Assembly (NCBI RefSeq): GCF_025642135.1
Contig: NZ_CP106794.1
Location: forward strand, 186,001-250,000
DNA from: Streptomyces cynarae
GTDB taxonomy: Bacteria > Actinomycetota > Actinomycetes > Streptomycetales > Streptomycetaceae
Direction: 5' to 3'
DNA length: 64,000 nucleotides
The stretch's first letter is position 1, and every line of letters starts with the position of its first letter. Below are positions 18,234 through 27,110 of this stretch, piece after piece. Both the position numbers and the translations under genes were made by a program. Under the pieces are notes generated by a model. It was not told the origin of the DNA. It worked only from the letters and a program-made list of their open reading frames with translations, and searched no databases.

Positions 18234-18266
18234 GGCGGGCTCCAGTAGGTCGGGGAAACGGCCGGG

Positions 18267-18860
18267 TCAGGGCCGGAAAGGAAAGCCGTAGAGGTGCACG
18301 GACACGTGGTCGCGGTCCTCGGTGTCACCGGCCGCCTTGGCGGCCTTTCCGCGCTCCCGCCAGCGCCGGGCCAGCTCCTCAAGTTCGTCGCTCATCTCGG
18401 AGAGTTCGGCGGGGGTGAGGTCGAGTAGCCACTCGGAGCTGAAGGCCGCATCGGTCCACGCTTCGCCCCAAGCGGTCTTCTGGTCGAGATACGTGCGGTA
18501 CTGGGCCACGCGAGTGTCGAAGATGCCGCGGGTCACCGCGCCGACTGCGGCGGCGCCCTCGGGTGTGTCCGCGAAATCCGAGTCGCGAAAGCCCCAGCCC
18601 TCCTCAGACGCCACCTTCCACCACCGCTCGCGGCCGTCGGTGCCCTGGCCGCTCGCCTGGGTTACGAAGCCGTGCTCGGCCAGTTTGCGCAGGTGGTAAC
18701 TGACCAGCGACGGCGTCTCGTCGACATGTTCGGCGAGCTGAGAGGCGGTCGCGGTGCCTGCGGCGTACAGCATTCGGTAGAGCTGCATCCGCAGCGGGTT
18801 CATGAACGCCCTCAACCGGGACAGGTCAGTGATCTGTTCAGGCTCGTGCTTCGGTCGCAT
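18267..18860 (-). CDS. ArsR-type winged-helix regulator
   Basis: 197 residues from ATG 18860. The winged helix is LRAFMNPLRMQLYRMLYAAG, TATASQLAEHVDETPSLVSY and HLRKLAEHGFV, the ArsR/HTH_20 pattern; the rest (QYRTYLDQKTAWGEAW etc.) is a helical C-terminal domain. No metal-binding Cys set is seen, so it more likely senses an organic ligand. It lies upstream of the MFS gene on the same strand and probably controls it. Confidence 0.85.
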   Translation of the reverse strand: MRPKHEPEQITDLSRLRAFMNPLRMQLYRMLYAAGTATASQLAEHVDETPSLVSYHLRKLAEHGFVTQASGQGTDGRERWWKVASEEGWGFRDSDFADTPEGAAAVGAVTRGIFDTRVAQYRTYLDQKTAWGEAWTDAAFSSEWLLDLTPAELSEMSDELEELARRWRERGKAAKAAGDTEDRDHVSVHLYGFPFRP

Positions 18861-18875
18861 GCGCCAACCATAGAT

Positions 18876-18893
18876 GTGAAGCAGAAACTTCAC
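18876..18893. promoter_or_regulatory. Operator candidate for the ArsR-type regulator
   Basis: The inverted repeat GTGAAG-CAGAAA-CTTCAC lies 16 bp upstream of the regulator start. A partial copy (CTTCAGAGTTTCAC) follows at about 18901-18916. Autoregulation of the regulator-MFS operon is inferred. Confidence 0.5.
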
Positions 18894-18916
18894 AATAATG
18901 GCTTCAGAGTTTCACG

Positions 18917-19460
18917 GCGGCAGAGCCTGGGTCTGTGCCGACGCGGTCAGCGCCGACTGTCGTGACGTAGCAGGCCCGTAGTGACCCCACCACGTCTGCC
19001 GCCTCAATGAGCTCCGTCACGGTGGGGCGACGGCCAACTGCGACGGTTCAGCACAGCATTGCGAACGCTCCGAATACCGCCTCTGCACGAGTCGGCGACG
19101 TCAGCGACCCCACCACGTCAAGGTCCTCGCCGAGCCCGCGGGCGCCGAGCGCAGCCAGGAGCACTGCGCTGCCCTCGCGGCCCGCTGACCCACACCACTG
19201 CGCCCGGCCGGCTTCGGACGGCTGCCTCATGCCCGCGGGCGACCGTCGATCCCACGTCTGGCCGCCCCGGCACTGCACCGAACCCGACACCGTAAAGAGG
19301 ATGGTCGCAGGTCCCTTGGAGGAAGGGCTGCTGTCACCCAGCCAAGCGATCCGTCGCAAGCATGGTGTCGACGCGTGTGCGCAATGTGCGTGATCGCCAG
19401 CGGCAACGCATGGGGCGGTCCAGGATCACCATCCCTTGATCACCGAGTTGCCTTCTCGCA
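18917..19460. other. About 540 bp without a convincing gene
   Basis: Short ORFs on both strands here have poor codon bias and no recognisable products. I see no IS ends, tRNA or strong terminator. It may hold the promoter of the NUDIX gene near its right end. Confidence 0.4.
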
Positions 19461-19883
19461 TTGCTCGAGCCACTCGGTGGGTACACCGATCTGGTGAACA
19501 AGCACACGGCGTTGGCGGTGGCCGTAGTCGTCGATCACGGTCACCTGCTGCTGATCCGCCGCAGCGCCCCCGAGGGAGACCTCGTCTGGGCGCTCCCCGG
19601 AGGCAGGATCGAACCCGGCGAGACCGCGAAGCAGGCAGCCGTGCGCGAGGCTCTGGAAGAGACCGGCCTGACCGTTGAGGCCGCCGAGGAGATCGGGGAG
19701 CGCGTGCACCCCGACACCGGCCGGCGCATCGCCTACGTGGCATGCAGGGTCCTCGCAGGCACTGCACATGCCGCGTCACCCCGCGAAGTCTCCGCAGTCG
19801 CGTGGGCGGCAGTCGATGAGATCGCACAGTACGTGCCGCGCGGCCTGTACCCGCCCGTACAAGCCTACCTATACAGCCTGTAG
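19461..19883 (+). CDS. NUDIX hydrolase
   Basis: The NUDIX box is complete: GGRIEPGETAKQAAVREALE followed by ETGL, matching G-x5-E-x7-RE-x-x-EE-x-G. The preceding strand HLLLIRRSAPEGDLVWALPG fits MutT-like nucleotide pyrophosphatases. The start is either TTG 19461 or, more likely, GTG 19494 (MNKHTALAVAV, GGTGGG upstream). Substrate unknown (oxidised nucleotides or a nucleotide sugar are typical). Confidence 0.85.
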   Translation: MLEPLGGYTDLVNKHTALAVAVVVDHGHLLLIRRSAPEGDLVWALPGGRIEPGETAKQAAVREALEETGLTVEAAEEIGERVHPDTGRRIAYVACRVLAGTAHAASPREVSAVAWAAVDEIAQYVPRGLYPPVQAYLYSL

Positions 19884-19887
19884 GCGG

Positions 19888-19930
19888 AGGCCCCTTATCG
19901 GTCCTCGCGACCGCGGAGGGGGCGTTTTTT
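19888..19930 (+). terminator. Rho-independent terminator
   Basis: GGCCCC and GGGGGC arms enclose the inner stem CGGTC-CTCGC-GACCG, followed by GTTTTTT. It begins 5 bp after the NUDIX stop and is one of the few T-tailed terminators in the window. Confidence 0.85.
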
Positions 19931-20008
19931 CGTGCGGGGCGCTACTAGGGCGTGCGCCGAAAGTAGATCTTAGGCGTGAGATGATCTTGGTTCGCGGCAC
20001 GGGGAGAC

Positions 20009-20163
20009 ATGACGGACGCCCAGTGGCCCGACTGGAGCCGCTGTTGCCCGACAAGCTCGCGGTCCGCTACGAGGTGCCTGTTCTCGTCGCGGCCATCAAC
20101 GAGTGGCTGCGACCATCATCGCCCCGTGGCACTGGAAGCATCAGCGGTGGCTTAGAACGTTGA
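20009..20163 (+). pseudogene. IS5-type transposase remnant with internal deletion
   Basis: The sequence begins MTDAQWP with the continuation ARLEPLLPDK in another frame, the usual start of IS5-type transposases. It then jumps directly to DKLAVRYEVPVLVAAINEWL, the usual end of such transposases. So the whole catalytic core is deleted and a frameshift is present. Its last bases overlap the stop of the convergent VOC gene. Confidence 0.6.
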
Positions 20164-20488
20164 CCACGCGGCCGTTGGGGTCACGAACGAAGAACCGCCG
20201 TACTCCCCACTCCTCGTCCTGCAGGGGGTGAACGATCTCCGCGCCGATGTCCCGCATGACCGCGTAAGCCGCCTCCACGTCGTCGACTTCGACGCTCATA
20301 TCGGGGGTGACTGGGGCTGTTTTGTCGCTGGTCATAAGGCTGACCTGCGCCGTCGGACTAGACGGCGAGGCAAGCGTCGTGATCCAGCCGAGGTTCATGA
20401 CTTCCTCAAAGCCCAACAGGCCATAGAACTCCCGGCTCTCTTGCGCAGCCTCTGACTGGATGATGGGCATGACACGGCGAACGGCCAT
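20141..20488 (-). CDS. VOC-superfamily (glyoxalase/bleomycin-resistance-like) protein
   Basis: 115 residues from ATG 20488 (MAVRRVMPIIQSEAAQES). The beta-alpha-beta-beta-beta units are visible: FYGLLGFEEVMNLGWITTL, SVEVDDVEAAYAVMRDIGAE and RRFFVRDPNGRVVNVLSH, with the Glu/Asp and His positions of VOC proteins. Could be a resistance protein or an isomerase/dioxygenase; substrate unknown. The longer upstream ORF is not supported. Confidence 0.82.
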   Translation of the reverse strand: MAVRRVMPIIQSEAAQESREFYGLLGFEEVMNLGWITTLASPSSPTAQVSLMTSDKTAPVTPDMSVEVDDVEAAYAVMRDIGAEIVHPLQDEEWGVRRFFVRDPNGRVVNVLSHR

Positions 20489-20581
20489 CGACGACTCCGG
20501 ATGAGAACAGACACGGATCCAGGACTCTCCAGGGGTACTACGGCCCGCCCATCGACGCACACACTTTCGCAACAGGACCTA

Positions 20582-21494
20582 GGGTCTGTCTTCAAAGATT
20601 GCTAGATGGTGGATCATGGCGGGGTGGTACGTCGTCATGAACTCACCGACCAGAAGTGGGAGTTACTCGCTCCGCTCATACCGCGGGCCAAGACGGGACG
20701 ACCGCGGGTGGAGGACCGCCGGGTGATCAACGGCATGGTCTACAAACCGGACCGGGATCTCCTGGCGTGACCTGCCCGAACGCTACGGGCCGTGGAAGAC
20801 GGTCCACACCCGCTTCCGGCGCTACGCCCTCGACGGCGTCTTCACCCGGGCCCTGCAGCAGATGCAGGCCCGGGCGGATGCGGCCGGAGACATCGACTGG
20901 CTGGTCCAGATCGACTCCACCATCGTCCGCGCCCATCAGCACGCCGCGGCCACGGGCCGAAAAAGGGGACCCTCCGGCAGGACGAACCGGATGATCACGC
21001 CCTCGGCCGATCCCGAGGCGGACTGACAACCAAGATCCACCTCGCCTGCGACGGCCGGGGACGGCCGCTGGCCGTCATGCTCACGGCCGGCCGGCGTCAC
21101 GACGGCGTCAGCGCACGCCCGCTTCTGGAGCGGATCCGAGTGCCCCGCATCGGTCGGGGCCGACCGCGCTGCCGACCGGACCACGTGGTCGCGGACAAGG
21201 CCTACGCCTCCCGCGGCTTCCGCGCCTACCTTCGCAAGCGCGGCATCAGCCACACCATTCCAGAAAAGCGGGACCAGCAACGCCACCGCCGTAACCGGGG
21301 CCGTGACGGCGGTCGCCCGCCGCGGTTCGACCAGGACATCTACCGCCAGCGCAACAGCGTCGAACACTGCTTCAACCGGCTCAAGAACTTCCGCGGCATC
21401 GCTACCCGATATGACAAGACCGCCACCTCCTACGAAGCAGCGGTCTCTCTCGCCTCATTCCTGCTCTGGGCAAGATCCGTTTGAAGACGGACCC
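20582..21494 (+). mobile_element. IS5-family (IS427-type) element, 913 bp
   Basis: Terminal inverted repeats GGGTCTGTCTTCAAA (left) and GGGTCCGTCTTCAAA (right, reversed) differ at one base and are flanked by TA on both sides (20580-20581 and 21495-21496), the expected target duplication. The transposase is spread over three frames: LAPLIPRAKTGRPRV / RTGISWRDLPERYGPWKTV, then WLVQIDSTIVRAHQHAAATG, then GGLTTKIHLACDGRGRP with VVADKAYASRGFRAYLRKRG and NSVEHCFNRLKNFRGIATRY. DDE residues D, D and E are recognisable. Confidence 0.85.
20606..21484 (+). pseudogene. IS5-family transposase gene with two frame changes
   Basis: ATG 20606 starts a helix-turn-helix N-terminal part (ELTDQKWELLAPLIPR). The frame shifts near 20748 (TACAAACCGG) and again at the run CGAAAAAGGGG near 20957-20966. 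The second is the kind of slippery site used for programmed frameshifting in IS427-type elements. The first looks like a simple deletion, so the copy is probably inactive. Confidence 0.7.
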
Positions 21495-21575
21495 TAGGGC
21501 ATTCGTCCGGCACGCCGATCGCACGCACCGAACGCCGCTCCTTGTCCCGCGGGGAAACTCGATACAGGCCCTAGT

Positions 21576-22316
21576 TCACTCGGCCCGCTTGCGCCCCGGA
21601 TCCGGCAGCACCTTCGTCATCCCCGGCAGGAAGTCCGTGAACAGCTCGTGGACCTCCAGGACCAGAGGGCGCAGCACGCGGAAGCGGGCCAGGGACACGC
21701 CCCGCGCGGTCAGCCGCGCCCCGCGCCGGGCCAGCCGGTAGCTGCGCTCGCGGCCCTCCGTGCGGTCGAAGATCCAGTACAGGACCAGGCCCATTTGGGA
21801 GAGCCACATCAACTCCGGCAGGACATCCCGGAGTTCCGGTGTCACCCTGGCCTTGGAGCCGCCCAGCACCTCGCGGTGCACGGTGATCGCTCGCTCGCGG
21901 GCGTGCTCGCTCTCCGGGGAGAAGGGGCTGAGCGGGCTGTCGGGGTCGGCGGCGTTCTTGAAGAACTGCACGGCGAACTCGTGGTACGGCCGCGCGATGT
22001 CCAGCCATGCGGTCAGCACGCCCGCGAGCCGCGCCTCGAAGTCTTTCTCCCGGTCCAGGACCTCCCGGACCGCCTGCTGGTGCTCGGCGGCGATCCGGTC
22101 GTAGAAGCCCTGGATCAGGTGTTCCTTGCCCTCGAAGTAGTAGTAGGCGTTGCCCACGGAGACCCCGGCCTCCTTGGCGATGGCCCGCATGGTGGTCTTG
22201 TCGTACCCGCGCTCCTGGAACAACCGCATCGCGGTCTCCAGGATCAGCGCGCGGGTCTGCTCGGACTTCTTGCTGGGGGAGTCGGCCGCTTCGGGGCCGT
22301 CGTTCTTCGCGGGCAC
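21576..22316 (-). CDS. TetR-family regulator
   Basis: 246 residues. The TetR helix-turn-helix is at about residues 20-65: RALILETAMRLFQERGYDKT, TMRAIAKEAGVSVGNAYYYF, EGKEHLIQGFYDRI. The rest is a helical ligand-binding domain with a long tail. It is the last gene of a three-gene minus-strand unit (33 bp after the DCC gene), whose promoter carries two copies of a 14-bp palindrome. It probably represses this operon. Starts at GTG 22316. Confidence 0.88.
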   Translation of the reverse strand: MPAKNDGPEAADSPSKKSEQTRALILETAMRLFQERGYDKTTMRAIAKEAGVSVGNAYYYFEGKEHLIQGFYDRIAAEHQQAVREVLDREKDFEARLAGVLTAWLDIARPYHEFAVQFFKNAADPDSPLSPFSPESEHARERAITVHREVLGGSKARVTPELRDVLPELMWLSQMGLVLYWIFDRTEGRERSYRLARRGARLTARGVSLARFRVLRPLVLEVHELFTDFLPGMTKVLPDPGRKRAE

Positions 22317-22349
22317 GGTAGAAGAGCCTAACGAGTACGGCAGCAGGGG

Positions 22350-22868
22350 CTAACCGGTGGCGCAGGCTCCGCCGGAGCAGGGGGGCGGCTCGTAGGCCCA
22401 GCCCCTCTGCGGGTGGTAAGTCCAGCCGTCCGCCTGGCGGTAGACGGCTCCGCCCCGGTTCCAGTGGCCGGCCCCGCGCTGCGCGCCCCGCCACTTAGCC
22501 GCCGCAAGTACAGCGCCCCGGGCCAGCTTCGCGCCGGCCGGAGTGCTCAGCTTGTGGGCGAGCGGGCGGTGTTCCCGCAGTGCCCACAGCACGACGATCC
22601 AGGCGCGCGAGCCCTGGTAGATCTGCCCGGAGTCGCCGACCACGGTGACCTCGTCGAGGCTGGCGGAGTGGTCGAGTCCGGGAAACCGTGCCCGGGCCTC
22701 GGCCGAGCCCGCCGGTACCAGCTCCAGCGGCACCAGCTGCGACTGCCGCGCCAGCCAGTTCCGCAGATGGGTGCACAGGGTGCACTCGGCGTCGTACAGG
22801 ACGGTCAAGCCGTGGACCGGAGCCTTCAGGACGCCCCGGTCCGCCGCCCCGGTGGTCACGGCCTTCAC
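22350..22868 (-). CDS. DCC-family thiol-disulfide oxidoreductase-like protein
   Basis: 172 residues. LTVLYDAECTLCTHLRNWLA carries the DxxCxxC motif (D-A-E-C-T-L-C) of the DCC1-like family, near residues 22-28. The C-terminal tail adds WTYHPQRGWAYEPPPCSGGA with a further Cys. GTG 22868 overlaps the stop of the upstream membrane protein (GTGA), so the two are coupled. DCC proteins are predicted redox proteins, often next to DoxX or TetR-controlled membrane proteins. Confidence 0.8.
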   Translation of the reverse strand: MKAVTTGAADRGVLKAPVHGLTVLYDAECTLCTHLRNWLARQSQLVPLELVPAGSAEARARFPGLDHSASLDEVTVVGDSGQIYQGSRAWIVVLWALREHRPLAHKLSTPAGAKLARGAVLAAAKWRGAQRGAGHWNRGGAVYRQADGWTYHPQRGWAYEPPPCSGGACATG

Positions 22869-23272
22869 GCCCCGACCGTGGGCGGGACCCAGCCCTGAGG
22901 GGTGACCGGAGGCCGCTGCTCGCGCTCCATGACGCCGCGCCGCCGGATCTTGTTGAGCACGAACACATTGCCCAGGTGCATCACGCCGAGCACCAGCAGG
23001 ACCACGCCCAGCTTGGTCGACAGCGCCTCGAAGATGCCCCGGGTGTTCTCGATCGTCTCGCCACCGCTCAGATACAGCGCCACGAAGCCGAGGTTGACCA
23101 GGTAGAAGCCGACGACCAGGAGGTGGTTGACGGCGCCCGCGAGCTGCTCGTTGCCGCGCAGCACGTCGGCGAGGAAGATCCGGCCGTCGCGGCTGAGCGT
23201 GCGGGCCACCCAGATGGTCAGCGCGATGCTGACGACCAGGTAGATGACGTAGGCGATGACGGTGCGGTCCAT
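22865..23272 (-). CDS. Four-helix membrane protein
   Basis: 135 residues with hydrophobic segments near 4-24 (VIAYVIYLVVSIALTIWVA), 44-68 (AGAVNHLLVVGFYLVNLGFV) and 86-108 (LGVVLLVLGVMHLGNVFVLN), ending in a basic then Pro-rich tail. ATG 23272 is the first start after the operator region. Probably the membrane partner of the DCC oxidoreductase. Confidence 0.75.
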   Translation of the reverse strand: MDRTVIAYVIYLVVSIALTIWVARTLSRDGRIFLADVLRGNEQLAGAVNHLLVVGFYLVNLGFVALYLSGGETIENTRGIFEALSTKLGVVLLVLGVMHLGNVFVLNKIRRRGVMEREQRPPVTPQGWVPPTVGA

Positions 23273-23285
23273 GCCCCACCCCTTC

Positions 23286-23344
23286 TTGAACGCGTTCAAA
23301 ACGCTGACAGGACTGACTGTAGACGTATTTTTGAACGTGTTCAA
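23286..23344 (-). promoter_or_regulatory. Twin TetR-type operators TTGAACGYGTTCAA
   Basis: Perfect palindrome TTGAACGCGTTCAA at 23286-23299 and near-perfect TTGAACGTGTTCAA at 23331-23344, centres 45 bp apart, just upstream of the membrane-DCC-TetR operon. The TetR protein encoded at the end of the operon is the natural candidate binder. Confidence 0.7.
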
Positions 23345-23692
23345 GTCAAGGTTGCTCGGCTTCTCCGGCCCAGTTCCGGGCGCGTGTGGACACCTGGCCG
23401 ACGGCGGCACCGACGCCACGACCGGACCACCGCCCGGACCTGGCTGGCCCTGCACTGGCACCGCTGGCGCATACGCCACCAGGCCCGAGCCTGCGCCGGC
23501 CACTACTGCGCCCGAGAAGCCCGATCTCACTCACCGTGAAATCACCGGCTGTAGTACTAGAGGGCCCCGACGCGGGAATTGCGGGCAACAGACAGCCCGC
23601 CTTCCGACGCGCGCAATCTCACGCAATCCTCCAGTGCCCTCGCAACATCCGCAGCAATCTGGACATCCGACCAGCCAGAACGGAGAGCACCC

Positions 23693-24433
23693 ATGACGCT
23701 CAGGTTCATCGGCACCACCAGCGACGACGGCGACTGCCCCACCCTGTACGAGATCGACGGAACGGACGAGATCCTCGTGCAGGGCGACCGGGAGACCGAC
23801 CCTGAGCACCTCGCCCAGCTGCGGGACGTCAAGCCGTCCGAGACGTTTGTCCGTGTCCCCCGCAGCCTTTTGACCCGCTACGCCCCCAGGAGCCAAGCGC
23901 CCGAGCTGCAGCCGTTCTCCTCGATCTCCCACCTCTTCCGCGAGTTCCGGCACACCGCCTGGCGGCTGGAAACCCGCCGCAGCTACGCCTCCGACCGCAG
24001 CAGCCCCAAGTGGCAGCGCTGGCTGAACGGGGAGGACGTCGCCCGCGACCCGGACAACGCCTGGCGGGAGAACGTCCGCACCCAGACCGCCCAGGGCAAG
24101 CGGTTCGAGCGCGTCCGCCTGGTCGACGAACCCGCCACCCAGGGGCAGGAGTTCCTCCTCGCCAGCGCGCCCGGCAACTTGGCCGCAGGCGAGGACATTC
24201 GCAACCTCACCCGGGCCGAGGCCGAGCGGCTCGGGCTGCCGGACTTAGACTTCTGGCTGTTCGACTCCAAGGTCCTCGCCCGGTTCGCGTTTGACGAGGA
24301 CGACACCACCCTCGGCGTGTACGTCACCGAGGACCCCGCCGAGGTCCTCGCCGCCTGCCAGGCCCGGGACGCTGCCTGGCATCACGCCGTCCGCACCGAA
24401 GAGTTCGCCGCGCGGGTACGTTCCACGGTGTGA
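23693..24433 (+). CDS. DUF6879-domain protein fused to a small N-terminal unit
   Basis: 246 residues from ATG 23693. Residues 1-65 (MTLRFIGTTSDDGDCPTLYE ... LAQLRDVKPSETFVRVPRSL) look like a stand-alone small protein that often lies next to XRE regulators in Streptomyces. From about 80 the DUF6879 pattern begins: LFREFRHTAWRLETRRSYAS, AWRENVRTQTAQGKRFERVR, DFWLFDSKVLARF. A rare TTA codon at 24245-24247 (residue 185) suggests dependence on the bldA tRNA. The next gene starts inside its stop (GTGA). Confidence 0.78.
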   Translation: MTLRFIGTTSDDGDCPTLYEIDGTDEILVQGDRETDPEHLAQLRDVKPSETFVRVPRSLLTRYAPRSQAPELQPFSSISHLFREFRHTAWRLETRRSYASDRSSPKWQRWLNGEDVARDPDNAWRENVRTQTAQGKRFERVRLVDEPATQGQEFLLASAPGNLAAGEDIRNLTRAEAERLGLPDLDFWLFDSKVLARFAFDEDDTTLGVYVTEDPAEVLAACQARDAAWHHAVRTEEFAARVRSTV

Positions 24434-25278
24434 GCACCGACTACCAGACCGCCAGACAGGCCCTCGGCGCGCGGCTGCGTGAACTGCGCGTCGAGGCCGG
24501 TCTGGAAGGCAAGGACGTCGCCGCCAAGCTCGGCTGGCAGCCCTCGAAGGTCTCCCGGCTGCAGAACGGCAAGCAGACCGCGACCCGCGAGGACCTCACC
24601 GGCTGGGCGCAGGCGATCGGCCGCCCGGACGTCGAGGCCGAACTGCACGGGCTGCTCGCCGGCCTAGAGATGAAGCAGCGGCACCGGTCCTGGCGCCGTC
24701 AGCTTGCTGGTGGACACCGCGGCCGTCAGGAGATCGCAGTACGCCAGACCGAAGCCACCAAGAACATCCGGGGCCTCGAGGTGTCCCGCATCCCCGGACT
24801 GTTCCAGACCCCGGAGTACGCCCGGGTCATCTTCGACATCAACGCGGAGTTCCGCGGGATCCCGCCGACCACCGAGGCCGCCGTCGAGGCCCGCATGCGA
24901 CGCCAAGAGGCCCTGTACGACCCGGAGAAGACGTTCCGGTTCCTCGTGTGCGAGGCGGCCCTGTACCACCGCTCATGCCCTGCGGACGTGATGGCCGAGC
25001 AACTCGACCGCCTGTACAACCTCGTCGGGCAGCGCCGCATCGAGCTAGGCATCCTGCCCTTCGGCGCACAGCTGCGGCGCACCGCCCCACACGCCTTCTG
25101 GATCTACGACCGCCGGTTGGTCATCGTCGAGACGATCAGCGAAGAACTCTGGCTGACCGGCGACGAGGACATCCGGCTGTATGAGCGGGCGTGGGACTGG
25201 CTCGCCGAGTCCGCCGAGTACGGGACGCCAGCACGGCGTCTGATCGGCCGCGCGAGGGCATCTCTGGACCTCGCCTGA
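24430..25278 (+). CDS. XRE-family regulator with DUF5753
   Basis: 282 residues from GTG 24430, overlapping the DUF6879 stop. The helix-turn-helix is at about 10-60 (LGARLRELRVEAGLEGKDVA, AKLGWQPSKVSRLQNGKQTA). The remainder has the DUF5753 pattern (VSRIPGLFQTPEYARVIFDI, FLVCEAALYHRSCPADVMAE, GILPFGAQLRRTAPHAFWIY). Streptomyces encodes dozens of such pairs, related to BldB/AbaA-type regulatory sets. It forms an operon with its neighbours. Confidence 0.88.
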   Translation: MSTDYQTARQALGARLRELRVEAGLEGKDVAAKLGWQPSKVSRLQNGKQTATREDLTGWAQAIGRPDVEAELHGLLAGLEMKQRHRSWRRQLAGGHRGRQEIAVRQTEATKNIRGLEVSRIPGLFQTPEYARVIFDINAEFRGIPPTTEAAVEARMRRQEALYDPEKTFRFLVCEAALYHRSCPADVMAEQLDRLYNLVGQRRIELGILPFGAQLRRTAPHAFWIYDRRLVIVETISEELWLTGDEDIRLYERAWDWLAESAEYGTPARRLIGRARASLDLA

Positions 25279-25365
25279 GCAACCCGGCGCAAACCGGCCA
25301 GCCGCCCGCGCAATCGCGCGCAATCGGCACACCGGCGCGCAATCGTCCTCCCTACCGTCCTGGTC

Positions 25366-25827
25366 ATGGCCACAAAGCCCGCCCTCACCATGCGGCAGGC
25401 CGGCCAGGACTGGCTCCTGACCTGCACGCCACGGCCCACCGACGCACAGCGTGCGTGGGACGCCGAGGAACTTGCCCTCTTTACCACCGGCGCGCACTGG
25501 CTGGCCGCTGAGGTGCCGCTCCTGCGATCCGTCGAGATCATGCCCCGGATCAAAGCCCGCCAGCTCGGCCCCGTCCTGGCCGACGTCGCCACAGAGCGGG
25601 CGTGGTGGCTGCTGCCGACCGATGCCGGTGACCTGCTCGACGACCTGCGCCACGTCACCGTGCAGCCGCCCAGCTGGGTCCTGAAGTGCCCGCCCGTCCT
25701 TTACCCGCTGAACGAGCGGGTCTGGCTGGAGCGGCCGGACGGCTCAGGCCAGCTCACCGATCCCATCCTGCTCGGCGCCGCACTCGGCCCCGGCGGGTAC
25801 CGACGCCCCGCGGAGGCATCCACATGA
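25366..25827 (+). CDS. Hypothetical protein of the XRE operon
   Basis: 153 residues, MATKPALTMRQAGQDWLLTC at the start, W-rich middle (ERAWWLLPTDAGDLLDDLRH). It follows the XRE gene by 87 bp and overlaps the next gene (ATGA). No family recognised; probably co-regulated with the XRE/DUF6879 pair. Confidence 0.6.
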   Translation: MATKPALTMRQAGQDWLLTCTPRPTDAQRAWDAEELALFTTGAHWLAAEVPLLRSVEIMPRIKARQLGPVLADVATERAWWLLPTDAGDLLDDLRHVTVQPPSWVLKCPPVLYPLNERVWLERPDGSGQLTDPILLGAALGPGGYRRPAEAST

Positions 25828-26231
25828 CAACGACCGCCCAGACCAGCCGCGCAGCCTCCGACGAGGACAACACCCCACCGCTCGGCGAGCTGCTCCTCCG
25901 GTCGGCCCGGAACCCTCGCGAGCGGGCCGCGGTGCAGGCCCTCGTCGACGAGGAGCAGCTCCTCGACCGCCCCAACGTGCGTTCGGCCCTGGTAACCAAG
26001 GAGAACGGCACGATGACGTGCCAGTGGACGCACTTCGCGGGGCGCCTGTACACGCTGTCCCTCACCGATGGCGAGCGCGCGTTCCTCAGCTTCGTCGCGG
26101 GCATGGTCGGTGGCCGTGAGACGTCGCTCACCTGGGTCGAGGAACTCGACGAACGGCGGTTGGCGATTGTCCTGCGGTCGCTGGCCCGGCTGGCGGGCTG
26201 CGACACGATCGCCGTGGGCACACGGCTCTGA
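25824..26231 (+). CDS. Hypothetical protein of the XRE operon
   Basis: 135 residues from ATG 25824, overlapping the previous stop. Mostly helical (LLLRSARNPRERAAVQALVD, LTDGERAFLSFVAGMVGG, LAIVLRSLARLAGCDTIAVG). Translational coupling suggests a partner of the preceding protein. No family recognised. Confidence 0.6.
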   Translation: MTTTAQTSRAASDEDNTPPLGELLLRSARNPRERAAVQALVDEEQLLDRPNVRSALVTKENGTMTCQWTHFAGRLYTLSLTDGERAFLSFVAGMVGGRETSLTWVEELDERRLAIVLRSLARLAGCDTIAVGTRL

Positions 26232-26345
26232 AGCCCGGGGTGCATCTGCCTGGGACCCAGGCTCGCCGGAAGGGGGCTGTGACGGCGGGCAACACCGCGG
26301 CCACCCCGCACGCCCCCCATCGCTGCCCCAGCTGGGGAACTCCGA

Positions 26346-26971
26346 CCGGCTGGGACCGCTTCATGCCACACACGTGAATGAAGTCGCCTACAAGGGGGCG
26401 CGCTTGGGCGATCAGGTGCAGGCGCACGTTGTCCCAGACGGGCAGCATGGCTTTCGCCGCGGCGAGGGCTTCCGCGCTGATGTCGTCGCGGTGGCCGTCG
26501 GCTTCGGCGAGGCCGACGCGGCCCGGAACGTGTCGACCATGGCCGCCACGGCGTCGCGGTCGATGAGTGGCCGCCAGGGGTCGGCGACGAGCCGGGTGTG
26601 TTCCCGCTGCTTGTCCTCGCGGCGTCCGAATAGGAGCGCCCACATGCCTTCGAGCTTCCCGAGGTCGATGGTGACTTCGAGGATGCGCGGGTCGTCGGCG
26701 TGCTCGATCGCGGTCTGGACGGCCACCAGGCTGGCGGCTTTGACCCGCTCGGTCATTGGGCCGCCGGATAGTGCCCATCCGGCGGCGAACGCCTCTCTCG
26801 CCGGGGCGGTGATCGGGTGCTCCAGCGGACTGTCAGTGCGGTCGGTGCCGTGTACGGCGGACAGGGCTGCGAACTCGAGGGGTCGTGCGTCGATGCGTTC
26901 CAGCGGGGAAGGCTCGTCCGGGTCGAGGTAGCTGAGGCAGCCGCAAATTGGAACATTCTTCGCGACCTGGT
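26346..26971 (-). pseudogene. Degraded plasmid/phage hypothetical gene
   Basis: The minus strand reads in one frame NVPICGCLSYLDPDEPSPLE ... ITAPAREAFAAGWALSGGPM ... KLEGMWALLFGRREDKQREH ... DAVAAMVDTFR. It then continues in another as RVGLAEADGHRDDISAEALA, AAKAMLPVWDNVRLHLIAQA, RPLVGDFIHV. The frame change is near 26520. An in-frame TAA sits just before the first part and no ATG/GTG precedes it, except the internal ATG 26756. Its end runs towards the convergent gene ending at 26231. Function unknown. Confidence 0.45.
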
Positions 26972-27110
26972 TTTACAAGGCGGAGTGCCCGGCCATCATG
27001 CTAACCATGTGATGCATGTACGGCTGAGAACATGCCCGGGCTGGGAGTCGGTTTCGTGACTGGGCCGCCGGCCTGTATTAGCTTGCGGCCCGAGTGCGCG
27101 CCTGCTGGCT

